Shown here piece by piece: positions 43,189-50,933 of a stretch of DNA of 64,000 bases. How positions within the stretch are numbered: the stretch's first letter is position 1; every line of letters starts with the position of its first letter. A model generated the notes under the pieces. That model was not told where the DNA came from. It saw only the letters and a program-made list of their open reading frames with translations, and made no database searches. The position numbers and the translations under genes were made by a program. The DNA is from Pseudomonas asplenii (GTDB lineage Bacteria > Pseudomonadota > Gammaproteobacteria > Pseudomonadales > Pseudomonadaceae): NCBI RefSeq assembly GCF_900105475.1, contig NZ_LT629777.1:4464001-4528000 (forward strand). The letters run 5' to 3'.

Positions 43189-43706
43189 TCAGCGGCTCTG
43201 CACGGGCCCATGTCCCGTCAGGTTGGCGAAAAAGATGCAACCGATCAGGCGCGCGAACAGCCCGAGCGTTTCCCCGATATCAGGGTCTTCAAGGGGTACC
43301 GAGCGGGAGTCGAGGGCACACAGGGCGCCGTACATCCTGCCGTCTGGCAGAAAGATCGGCACGCCGGCGTAGCTTTCCAGCTCGAAGCGTTTCACTATCG
43401 GCTTGACGGCAAAACGCTCATGTTTGCTGATTTCGGGGATCAGCAGTGCTTGCGGGTTCAATTTGAACTCGTTGCAGATGGTGGTTTCGACCAGGGCACA
43501 CTCGCCGGGCTCGATTCCCAGGTGTTCCGGGTCGTAGACGGAGAGGTGACCCATTCGGTGTCGGTGAATTTCGCGATGGCGGCGAATCTCATCTGGGTCA
43601 TTCGGGTGACCAGGCGCAGCACGCTGGTGCTCGCCTCGATCTCCGCAATGGCCGAGCGTTCTTCGGGCGATAGGAATTCATGCGCTTCCATCGAGCGGTC
43701 ATACAT
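43189..43706 (-). pseudogene. GAF-domain protein disrupted by a single-base frameshift
   Basis: Two overlapping frames together give a normal GAF protein of about 172 residues. Frame one encodes the N terminus (MYDRSMEAHEF to VLRLVTRMTQMRFAAIAKFTDTEWVT), with a GGAG Shine-Dalgarno; frame two continues from SVYDPEHLGIEPGE to PVQSR and contains CNEFK and YAGVPIFLPDGRMYGALCALD. The family expects one more base near 43544, where TGGGTCACCTCTCC lacks a position. No slippery heptamer is present, so a mutation or a sequencing error is likelier than recoding. Confidence 0.8.
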
Positions 43707-43941
43707 GGGGCAGTCTCCACATTTGGGTCTGATGTGCTCATCATCCGGAAAGGTGGCGGTGCCCGCCGATGGCGCCGCTCAGGCGTCTCTCGGTGGTTCC
43801 AGCAGGCTTGCGGCGATAAATGTCGTAACACCATTATCCTGATGGACTCAGGAAGCCAACACAACCGATATCGGCATTCTTGCGTTGCAGGCCCTGTAAT
43901 TGCGACGTACGGAAGGCCCATCGGTCTTGCCAGGGTGTGCA

Positions 43942-46332
43942 CTACCAGTCCAGCCTGACACCCAGGTTGGCCGAAAGGCTTTCCTGCTGGTGGCTGTCGA
44001 TATGGCTGGTGTAGTCGACACCGCCATACACGCTCAGGTCCCGGCTCAGTCGGGCCAGAATGCCGCCGCCCAGCTCCAGGTTGCTCGCGCCGTGCTCGGT
44101 CCTGATCGGGTAGCCATCGAAGCTCAGCGTGTCGCTGCCGCCGAAGGTGTGCCACAAGTTGGCGCGCACATAGGGTTCCAGAGGTACGCCGCCCGTTTGT
44201 ATCGCGCCCTTGGCGCGTACGCCGAGGCGGCCCTTGAAGTAGTCCCGGGAGTCCGGCCTGATCTGTGAGATGCCATCGTTGTCGTTGTCCAGGAAAACCT
44301 TCTGGACGATGAACTGCGCCTGGGGTTCGAGCACCCAGCCGGTCGTCAAGGGATAGGGATAACCGCCTTCGAGCGAGAAGGTCAGGCCATGGCCGGCGAT
44401 ATCGAATTTCAACTGGCGGTCCGAGCGCGCGCTGCCGTGGTAGCGGCTGCCCATGGCCACGGCGTCGAGGTAGGCGTCGTTGGGGGCGATCAGGTACCAG
44501 TAGACCCCCAGGCTGTCGCTGTTGAGCCGCAGAGTACCGGCCCGGGTGTTCTGGAAACCATCGACGAAGCCGCGCGCGCTGCCCTGGAGCCGTGCATGGC
44601 TGACAAACAGCCCGGTTGTGTAGCGGTTGCCGCGATCATCGCTGGTGGCGTACAGGTCGTGCCCGGCCTGGAGTCCCCAGACGTGGCCCTCCAGGCCTGG
44701 CGCGACGTCGCCCGACCAGCCTTGGCGCACGTCGCTGGCGAATGTGCGCAGCCAGCCGGCGTTGCTCTGATCGTTGTTCCTGAGCAGCGCCTGGTCGCCC
44801 TGACGCTGGTGAAAGTTGCCCAGGACCGCCTGGTCCAGCAGGGCGGCGGCAGGGCCGGCCAACGCATCGACGGCGACCTCGGGTCGATAGAAGGGAATGG
44901 TTTCGCCTGGTTCCGGGTCCGGCAGCAGAGGGCCTTCCGGTCCGGGCAGCGGGGTCACCGGGCCTTCCGGCTCGGGCAACGGCACCACCGGTCCGGTCAC
45001 GCTGGAGCGCAAATACCAGTTGTTCTGGGTGCCTGGGGTGACGCCGCCCTTGTAGAGGAAATAGTCGAAGGCGCCGGCCGAGACCGTGCCGCCGAGATGA
45101 AACGCACCGTCGCTGCTGGTCGCGCCCTGGTTGGCCTCCACCACCTGTATCCCGTTTTGCAGGGTTTCGGCACCGTTGCCGCCGAGATTGGCGACATTGA
45201 TCTCGGTACTCCCCGAGAGGCTGCCCCGCGACACCACCAACCGGTCCGAGGGCGAGTCGTCGCCAGCGAGGACGCTGTGCAGCTTCAGGCTGCCGCCGTT
45301 ACCGACATAGTTGCCGATGACCGTCAGCCGGTCGGAGGCCTGGGCGCCGCCAGCGGTCAGGTAGATCGTACCGCTGTTGTTCAGGGTGGCGTTCTGGTTG
45401 CTGTCGAAAGCTCTGATCAGGCCGGTGCTGCTGCTCAGGCTACTGCTGGCGTCAATGTCCAGGTGGCCGCTGCCCGTGCCGCTGTCGCCCAGCACCAGGC
45501 TGTCGTTGAGGATCATGGCCGAGTGATCGGTCAGCGCCACGGACTCCCAGTGCACGTAGCGCCCTCCGGTTCCCGGATTACTGTTCTCGAACACCAGGCT
45601 GTCGTTGCCCAGCCCGCCGTCGAGCGAGGGCGTGCTGGAGAGCGCGGCCTCGGGGAGGTTCTGGATCAGTGCGCGGTCGTTGCCGGAGCCCATGAGGATG
45701 GCGCCATGGATGATGCCGGCGTCGCGCCAGTTGAAAAAGTCATCGCCACTGCTGGTATGGATTTCGCCATAGACCGTGCCATCGCTCATCAATACCTGGT
45801 TGTTGCCGCCCGAGGTGATGATGTCGGCGGACTGGGTCACGCTACCGATGGTGCCGCCGGTGACCATGACCACGTCATTGGCCCCGGCGCTGACCAGGTT
45901 GCCGAGGATGGCGCCACCTTGCAGTTGGAAGCGGTTATTGTCATTGATCAGGTCGACCTGGCCGATCGAGCCGCCGCTCATGGTCGCCTGGGCGCTGCCG
46001 GTCAGGGTGCCACGAATGATCCCGCCACTCATGTTGAAGCGGTTGTTGCCACTGCCCAGGTCGAGGTTGCCTTCGAGGGTGCCACTGGCGATCGTTGCAC
46101 TGTCGTTGCCGTTGCCGAACACCACGTTGCCGGTGATGGTCCCAGTGCCCGGATAAGGCATGCCCAGGCTGTTGTTGCCCTGGGTGTCGACGACGCCGGG
46201 TGCGGTGCCGCTGTCGCAGACGAAATGGTCGTCGCCGGCGGTCGGAGTCAGGTCGCAGGCGGCTCGGGAGTCCTGCAGTACCAGCATCAGCAGGGGCAGG
46301 GCGCAGTGGTGGACGAGTTGACGTCGGGTCAT
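43942..46332 (-). CDS. Autotransporter with beta-barrel domain (type V secretion)
   Basis: About 796 residues. The N terminus is a signal peptide (MTRRQLVHHCALPLLMLVLQ, cleavage around Ala-Ala). The passenger (about 25-470) is built of short beta-helix-like repeats rich in GNGND, NRFNMSGG, and GGNNQVLMSDGTVYG-type units. A Pro/Glu/Gly linker (PLPEPEGP, PLPGPEGP, LPDPEPGE) leads to a 12-strand barrel ending LSANLGVRLDW with a terminal aromatic residue. The ATG at 46332 has AAGG 9 nt before it, better placed than the one at 46341. Function of the passenger is unknown; surface adhesion is typical. Confidence 0.92.
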   Translation of the reverse strand: MTRRQLVHHCALPLLMLVLQDSRAACDLTPTAGDDHFVCDSGTAPGVVDTQGNNSLGMPYPGTGTITGNVVFGNGNDSATIASGTLEGNLDLGSGNNRFNMSGGIIRGTLTGSAQATMSGGSIGQVDLINDNNRFQLQGGAILGNLVSAGANDVVMVTGGTIGSVTQSADIITSGGNNQVLMSDGTVYGEIHTSSGDDFFNWRDAGIIHGAILMGSGNDRALIQNLPEAALSSTPSLDGGLGNDSLVFENSNPGTGGRYVHWESVALTDHSAMILNDSLVLGDSGTGSGHLDIDASSSLSSSTGLIRAFDSNQNATLNNSGTIYLTAGGAQASDRLTVIGNYVGNGGSLKLHSVLAGDDSPSDRLVVSRGSLSGSTEINVANLGGNGAETLQNGIQVVEANQGATSSDGAFHLGGTVSAGAFDYFLYKGGVTPGTQNNWYLRSSVTGPVVPLPEPEGPVTPLPGPEGPLLPDPEPGETIPFYRPEVAVDALAGPAAALLDQAVLGNFHQRQGDQALLRNNDQSNAGWLRTFASDVRQGWSGDVAPGLEGHVWGLQAGHDLYATSDDRGNRYTTGLFVSHARLQGSARGFVDGFQNTRAGTLRLNSDSLGVYWYLIAPNDAYLDAVAMGSRYHGSARSDRQLKFDIAGHGLTFSLEGGYPYPLTTGWVLEPQAQFIVQKVFLDNDNDGISQIRPDSRDYFKGRLGVRAKGAIQTGGVPLEPYVRANLWHTFGGSDTLSFDGYPIRTEHGASNLELGGGILARLSRDLSVYGGVDYTSHIDSHQQESLSANLGVRLDW

Positions 46333-46676
46333 TGCGTTCATCCTTTAAAAAAGGACAGGGCAAAGTCACCACGACGCATTCCGAGGGCCCCATGCGCTCG
46401 GAATGGGTGTTGTCATTGGCGTTATAACGGAAAAAAATTGCCGGGATAACTGTCAACAATGACAGGTTATGCGCTGGGTAAAAGGCGCGTAGGCTGGAGG
46501 GTTTGAGCGAGGCTTTTCAGCGAGGCTTTTCGATGACAGCGAGCCGGGGGCAGTGCTGAAGCATTCTGTCATATGAAATTTTCCTCAGATTCGAACCCGG
46601 GCACTAGGGTGTTATCCAAGAAAAGGAGTGAGATGTCCGCCCGTCGCGGATGAATCCGATTTGCAGGAGAGGCCTC
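46333..46676. other. Divergent intergenic region with repeats
   Basis: 344 nt between the autotransporter and the secreted small-protein gene. It contains an inverted repeat TGTCA-ACAA-TGACA (46451-46464) and a perfect 13-bp tandem duplication AGCGAGGCTTTTC (46506-46518 and 46519-46531). These may be regulator sites. No gene is seen. Confidence 0.55.
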
Positions 46677-47042
46677 ATGAACAGCCCAATACCGGGTCTG
46701 ACCCCTTTGCTGGCCGCCGGCCTTCTGGCCGTCGCCATTCCCGTCGGCGCCGCGCCGCTGGACGTTGCCGGCGACGCGCCCGGCTCTGCCGCGTTGCTGT
46801 TGGCGCAGAACCTGCCCAACACCGACAACCCTTACAACAGCCCGATCCGCCGTGCCAACCCGAACAGCCGGCAGGGTTCGGAACCTGCTACCCCGCCGGT
46901 TCGCGGGCCCAATACCGTGCCGACGCCACGCCCCTCGACCCTGGAGAACGGGGCGATCGGCAACGGTTACCCGCGTCAACAGCAGGCGCCGATGGCGGTG
47001 CCGATCCAGCCAGGTACCCGTACTCCGAACCCGCAGCGATGA
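46677..47042 (+). CDS. Small secreted Pro/Asn-rich protein
   Basis: 121 residues. A signal peptide (GLTPLLAAGLLAVAIPVGAAP) is followed by a low-complexity mature part rich in Pro, Asn and Thr: NLPNTDNPYNSPIRRANPNS, then PVRGPNTVPTPRPST and QPGTRTPNPQR. The RBS AGGAG is good and the ATG at 46677 is preferred over an earlier one. It lies 40 nt before the sugar dehydrogenase. No domain recognised; a periplasmic partner role is only a guess. Confidence 0.7.
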   Translation: MNSPIPGLTPLLAAGLLAVAIPVGAAPLDVAGDAPGSAALLLAQNLPNTDNPYNSPIRRANPNSRQGSEPATPPVRGPNTVPTPRPSTLENGAIGNGYPRQQQAPMAVPIQPGTRTPNPQR

Positions 47043-47082
47043 TCGTTGCCGTGGCCCGCTTTATGTCCATAAGGAATTGTCC

Positions 47083-48234
47083 ATGTTGCGAAAAAATCTG
47101 ATAGCGACCCTCTGTGCCAGCGCCTTGTTGAGCCTGCCGTTACAGGCGGCGTTCGCTGCGCCGCAGACGTTCAGCTCGGAGCTGGGGCCGGTCACCGCGA
47201 CCGAGGTCGTCGGCGGCCTCAAGCACCCCTGGGCGCTGGCATTTCTGCCGGACAGACAGGGCATGCTGGTGACCGAGCGACCGGGGAATCTGCGGGTGGT
47301 GGGTGCCGATGGGAAGCTCTCGGCACCACTGGGTGGTGTTCCGAAGGTTTGGGCCAAGGGCCAGGGGGGATTGCTGGACGTGGTGCTGTCGCCGTCGTTC
47401 AAGGAGGATCGTCTGGTCTACCTGTCCTATGCCGAGGGCGGTGGCGAGGGTGACAAGGCCGGTACCGTGGTCGGGCGCGGGCGGCTGTCGGAAGATCGGA
47501 CGCGGTTGGTCGATTTCAAGGTGATCTTCCGGCAGGAGCCCAAACTGTCGACCGGCAACCATTTCGGCTCGCGACTGGTGTTCGACCGCGATGGCTACCT
47601 GTTCATCGCCCTGGGCGAAAACAATGAGCGGCCGACCGCGCAGGACCTGGACAAGCTGCAAGGCAAGGTGGTGCGGATCTTCCCCGATGGTCGGGTTCCC
47701 GACGACAACCCCTTTGTCGGCCAGCCCGGCGTGCGTCCCGAAATCTGGTCTTTCGGGCACCGCAACCAGCAGGGCGCCGCCCTCAATCCCTGGACCGGCA
47801 CCCTGTGGACCCACGAGCACGGGCCCCGTGGCGGCGACGAAATCAATATCATCGAGCGTGGCAAGAATTACGGCTGGCCGCTGGCGACCCACGGTATCAA
47901 CTACTCGTTGCTGCCCATCCCCGAAGCCCAGGGCAAGACGGTCAAGGGCACGGTGGCGCCGCATCATGTCTGGGAAAAGTCGCCTGGATTGAGCGGCATG
48001 GCTTTTTATGACAGCGACCGCTTCCCGAAATGGCAGCACAACCTGTTCGTCGGCGCCCTGGCCGCCGAGGAACTGATCCGCCTGCAGTTCGATGGCGACC
48101 AGGTCATCCATGAAGAGCGCCTGCTCGGTGGCCTTAAGTCGCGGGTGCGCGACGTCCGCCAGGGGCCGGATGGTTATCTGTATGTGTTGACCGACGCCGA
48201 GGACGGCGCTCTCTACAAGGTGGGTCTGGAGTAG
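47083..48234 (+). CDS. PQQ-dependent soluble aldose sugar dehydrogenase-like protein
   Basis: 383 residues, six-bladed beta-propeller of the GdhB/Asd (YliI) family. A signal peptide (MLRKNLIATLCASALLSLPL, cleaved near AFA-AP) is present. Signatures: HPWALAFLPDRQGMLVTERPG, FGSRLVFDRDGYLFIALGE, SFGHRNQQGAALNPWTG, HEHGPRGGDEINII and NYGWPLATHG; these carry the His and Arg residues used for PQQ and the active base in the family. It oxidises aldoses at C1 in the periplasm. RBS AAGGA. Confidence 0.93.
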   Translation: MLRKNLIATLCASALLSLPLQAAFAAPQTFSSELGPVTATEVVGGLKHPWALAFLPDRQGMLVTERPGNLRVVGADGKLSAPLGGVPKVWAKGQGGLLDVVLSPSFKEDRLVYLSYAEGGGEGDKAGTVVGRGRLSEDRTRLVDFKVIFRQEPKLSTGNHFGSRLVFDRDGYLFIALGENNERPTAQDLDKLQGKVVRIFPDGRVPDDNPFVGQPGVRPEIWSFGHRNQQGAALNPWTGTLWTHEHGPRGGDEINIIERGKNYGWPLATHGINYSLLPIPEAQGKTVKGTVAPHHVWEKSPGLSGMAFYDSDRFPKWQHNLFVGALAAEELIRLQFDGDQVIHEERLLGGLKSRVRDVRQGPDGYLYVLTDAEDGALYKVGLE

Positions 48235-48326
48235 AGGATCACTGCGGCCCGCAGCTTGCGGTGGCCGAAGGCGCTCATCTTGTCGAACTCCCTGCGGCTC
48301 ACCGGCAGGTGCTGACAGTCCAGCGG

Positions 48327-48593
48327 CTAGCGGTGCTGGCTATGGTCGACATCCGGGTCATGGAGGTAGACGAACTCCTCGTCGCAGTCGGTGACGATCA
48401 CCCAGTGCGGGGCCTTGGAATGGGTGAGGCGGCAGCCGCCATGCCCGGACGTCATGAAGATGGTGGTCGCCTCGCGCCAGATCTGTACCTCCTCGCGCCG
48501 TGTGGCCTTGCGCTCAGGTTGCAAGGCGGCCATCGCCATCAACAGGCAGGCCGGACCGCAGGTGAACTCGGTGGTCTGGGCATAGTAGGGCAC
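48327..48593 (-). pseudogene. Remnant of a C39-like peptidase family protein
   Basis: 88 codons starting from GTG. The N-terminal part keeps the catalytic Cys motif YAQTTEFTCGPACLLMAMAAL and IWREATTIFMTSGHGGC. It then jumps directly to SKAPHWVIVTDCDEEFVYLHDPDVD, which in full-length relatives lies some 70 residues later. The C terminus is also missing, and the upstream side runs into a REP-like palindrome. It looks like a deletion remnant of a gene of about 220 codons. Confidence 0.65.
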
Positions 48594-48645
48594 CTGGGCC
48601 CCGTGCCTGGCCGGCTCCTACAGGGATCGTGCCAGGCATCAAGCA

Positions 48646-49416
48646 TCAGGTATCAGGGGGTTGCAAGGTCAGCACTTCGAAGCCATCGCGGGTGACGGCC
48701 ACGGTGTGTTCCCATTGCGCCGACAGGCTGCCGTCTCGGGTCACCACGGTCCAGCCGTCCTTCAGACCGCGGGTGCGGGCGCTGCCCTGGTTGAGCATAG
48801 GCTCGATGGTGAAGACCATGCCTTCGCGCAAAATCATGCCGGTACCCGGCCGGCCGAAGTGCAGCACCTGCGGTTCTTCGTGCATCTGCCGGCCGATGCC
48901 GTGGCCGCAGTATTCGCGGACCACGCTGTAGCCATTGGCTTCGGCGTGTTTCTGGATCGCGTGGCCGATATCGCCCAGGCGCGCACCGGGCTTGACCACG
49001 CGGATACCTTCCCAGAGCGCTTCGAGTGTCTTGTCCACCAGGCGCCGGGCCTTGGGGCTGACGGCGCCGACCAGATACATCTTGCTGGAGTCGGCGATGA
49101 AACCGTTCTTTTCCAGGGTGATATCGATATTGACGATATCGCCGTCACACAGGATCGCCCGGGCATCGGGCATGCCGTGGCAGACCACCTCGTTGATCGA
49201 GGTATTGATGGAGTAGGGGTAGTCGTACTGGCCCTTGCTGGCCGGACGGGCGAGCAACTCCTGGCGGATAAAGGCCTCGACCCGTCGATCCAGTTCCAGG
49301 GTCGACATCCCGGTGAGCACCAGGCCATCGAGCAGGCTGAAGACCTGCGCCAGCAGGCGCCCGGATTCGCGCATCAGTGCCAGTTCGGCTTCGCTCTTGA
49401 TCAGGCCGACGGACAT
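48646..49416 (-). CDS. map: Methionine aminopeptidase, type I
   Basis: 256 residues, pita-bread fold. The five metal ligands are recognisable: Asp in NIDITLEK, Asp in ADSSKMYLVG, His in GHGIGRQMHEEP, Glu in FTIEPMLN and Glu in QWEHTVAV. It removes initiator Met from nascent proteins. It is coupled to the upstream ParD-like gene by a TGATG overlap, so it is probably the accessory paralogue, not the copy beside rpsB. Confidence 0.94.
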   Translation of the reverse strand: MSVGLIKSEAELALMRESGRLLAQVFSLLDGLVLTGMSTLELDRRVEAFIRQELLARPASKGQYDYPYSINTSINEVVCHGMPDARAILCDGDIVNIDITLEKNGFIADSSKMYLVGAVSPKARRLVDKTLEALWEGIRVVKPGARLGDIGHAIQKHAEANGYSVVREYCGHGIGRQMHEEPQVLHFGRPGTGMILREGMVFTIEPMLNQGSARTRGLKDGWTVVTRDGSLSAQWEHTVAVTRDGFEVLTLQPPDT

Positions 49417-49616
49417 CAGCTGCGCCCCCGGATCAGATCATCCTTGTTCAGCAGCAGGCGATTGACCAGGTCGTTGTAGCCCAGTTGCGGGTTCAGTTCG
49501 GCCAGCAGGCCGAGCTTGATCCAGAACTCGGCCTGGGCGTTGATCGAGCGGTCCATGGCGGCGCTGGCCATGCGGATCTGCTCATGCAGTTGATCGGAGA
49601 TCTTGACGATACCCAT
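49416..49616 (-). CDS. ParD-like antitoxin-type protein
   Basis: 66 residues, ribbon-helix-helix-like: MGIVKISDQLHEQIRMASAAMDRSINAQAEFWIKLG followed by a short acidic/hydrophobic tail. It matches the ParD-like family that recurs upstream of methionine aminopeptidase genes. The start has a GAGAAG RBS. Upstream is a palindromic site that fits autoregulation. No ParE-type toxin is next to it; its partner by position is Map. Confidence 0.88.
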   Translation of the reverse strand: MGIVKISDQLHEQIRMASAAMDRSINAQAEFWIKLGLLAELNPQLGYNDLVNRLLLNKDDLIRGRS

Positions 49617-49636
49617 GGGCTTCTCACGGAAAATTG

Positions 49637-49665
49637 ATATACGAAGCGTATATGTTTCGTATATG
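49637..49665. promoter_or_regulatory. Palindromic operator upstream of the ParD-like gene
   Basis: ATATACG-AAG-CGTATAT (49637-49653) is a perfect palindrome; the half-site CGTATATG recurs 11 bp further on (49658-49665). Three half-sites spaced by one helical turn, 21 nt before the start codon, suit cooperative binding by a ribbon-helix-helix dimer. Confidence 0.65.
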
Positions 49666-49693
49666 TCAGACAAGCCGCAGTGAATGTTCGGCA

Positions 49694-49720
49694 TTGACTT
49701 GTCCGTCACGCCCGGATAAT
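49694..49720 (+). promoter_or_regulatory. Candidate sigma-70 promoter for the ilvA leader
   Basis: The -35 TTGACT (49694-49699) and -10 GATAAT (49715-49720) are separated by a short 15-nt spacer. Predicted initiation falls near 49727-49729, at the leader ATG itself, so the leader peptide may be translated from a leaderless or near-leaderless mRNA. Confidence 0.5.
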
Positions 49721-49728
49721 TTCGAACA

Positions 49729-49797
49729 ATGACCTACGCCCACGTTCTGCCTCAGCCAAGCATCATTATTATCGCCATTCCTTATCCGGCGGGCTGA
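49729..49797 (+). CDS. Isoleucine-rich leader peptide (ilvA attenuator)
   Basis: A 22-codon ORF, ATG to TGA, containing SIIIIAI: four consecutive Ile codons (ATC ATT ATT ATC) and a fifth after one Ala. It lies 84 nt upstream of the threonine dehydratase and just before an intrinsic terminator. Stalling at these codons under isoleucine shortage would leave the final GGCGGG (49788-49793) free to pair with the terminator's 5' arm. This is the classic layout of a transcription attenuator. Confidence 0.8.
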   Translation: MTYAHVLPQPSIIIIAIPYPAG

Positions 49798-49814
49798 GCT
49801 GCATCTCTTTACCC

Positions 49815-49848
49815 AAACCCGCCTCCGAGGCGGGTTTGTTGTTTCTGT
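49815..49848 (+). terminator. Attenuator terminator upstream of threonine dehydratase
   Basis: Stem AAACCCGCC (49815-49823) with GGCGGGTTT (49829-49837), loop TCCGA, then a T-rich tract GTTGTTTCTGT. The 5' arm CCCGCC is complementary to GGCGGG at 49788-49793 in the leader ORF, the proposed antiterminator pairing. Confidence 0.85.
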
Positions 49849-49881
49849 CTCCGAGGTTCACTGCCCAACCCGGAGAGCCTG

Positions 49882-50922
49882 ATGAATACCGATACCGCCC
49901 GCCAAGCCTGTGACCCCGATACCGAACTGTTGGGCCGCTATGTGCGCAAGATCCTTTCGGCCCCGGTCTACCATCAGGCGATTTGTACGCCATTACAGCA
50001 AGCTCCGGCCTTGTCCGAAGTATTGGGTAATCAGGTGCTGCTCAAGCGTGAAGACCTGCAGCCGACGTTTTCCTTCAAGATCCGTGGCGCCTACAACAAG
50101 CTGGTGCAACTGAGCGAAGCCCAGCGCAACTGCGGCGTGATCACCGCTTCGGCGGGCAATCATGCCCAGGGCGTGGCCCTGGCGGCGCGCACCCTGGGGA
50201 TCAAGGCGACAATCGTCATGCCCACCAGCACGCCGGAACTGAAGGTGCAGGGCGTACGCAGTCGCGCCGCCACCGCCGTACTGCATGGCGAGAGTTTCCC
50301 TTTCGCTCTGGCGCATGCCCTGGCTCTGGCGCAGGAGCAGGGCGCTACCTTCGTCTCGCCCTTCGATGATCCTGACGTGATCGCCGGCCAGGGTACGGTG
50401 GCGATGGAGCTGCTCAACCAGCATCCAGGGCCCTTGGATGCGATCTTCGTGCCGGTCGGTGGCGGCGGGCTGATCGCCGGAATCGCCGCCTACGTCAAAT
50501 ACCTGCGGCCGCAGGTGCGGATCATCGGCGTCGAGTCGGAACATTCCAACTGCTTGCAGATGGCCTTGCTGGCCGGCGAGCGGGTGGTGCTGCCCCAGGT
50601 TGGAACCTTCGCCGACGGGGTCGCGGTGGCGCAGATCGGCGCCTATGGCTTCGAGATCTGTCGGCGGCATGTCGATGAGGTGATCACCGTCAGCAACGAC
50701 GAACTGTGCGCGGCCATTCGCGATATCTACGACGACACCCGCTCGATCACCGAACCGTCGGGTGCATTGGCAGTGGCGGGGATCAAGAAGTACGTGGCGC
50801 TGGGTGCGGTCAAGGGGCAGACACTGGTGGCGATCAACTCCGGTGCCAACATCAACTTCGACAGCCTGCGTCACGTCGTCGAACGTGCGGCCCTGGTCAG
50901 GCCGCAGGCGGTTCCCGCATGA
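49882..50922 (+). CDS. ilvA: Threonine dehydratase lacking the regulatory domain
   Basis: 346 residues, fold-type II PLP enzyme. The PLP Lys is in PTFSFKIRGAYNK; the Gly-rich phosphate loop is PVGGGGLIAG; ITASAGNHAQGVAL and INSGANINFDSLR complete the site. It deaminates L-Thr to 2-oxobutanoate, the first step to isoleucine. Biosynthetic IlvA continues after SGAN(I/V)NFDRLR with about 160 residues of ACT-like regulatory domain; this protein stops 23 residues later. The RBS is GGAGAG. The Ile-rich attenuator upstream argues for a biosynthetic role despite the short form. Confidence 0.9.
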   Translation: MNTDTARQACDPDTELLGRYVRKILSAPVYHQAICTPLQQAPALSEVLGNQVLLKREDLQPTFSFKIRGAYNKLVQLSEAQRNCGVITASAGNHAQGVALAARTLGIKATIVMPTSTPELKVQGVRSRAATAVLHGESFPFALAHALALAQEQGATFVSPFDDPDVIAGQGTVAMELLNQHPGPLDAIFVPVGGGGLIAGIAAYVKYLRPQVRIIGVESEHSNCLQMALLAGERVVLPQVGTFADGVAVAQIGAYGFEICRRHVDEVITVSNDELCAAIRDIYDDTRSITEPSGALAVAGIKKYVALGAVKGQTLVAINSGANINFDSLRHVVERAALVRPQAVPA

Positions 50923-50933
50923 CAGTGCCTGGA

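Noticed and set aside
43535..43560. Programmed frameshifting to rescue the GAF gene
   Set aside because: No slippery heptamer, no downstream stem; a single missing base fits mutation or sequencing error.
44389..46449. 686-codon plus-strand frame opposite the autotransporter
   Set aside because: Ala/Gly/Val-rich antisense shadow; the minus strand encodes a signal peptide, repeats and a barrel in the right order.
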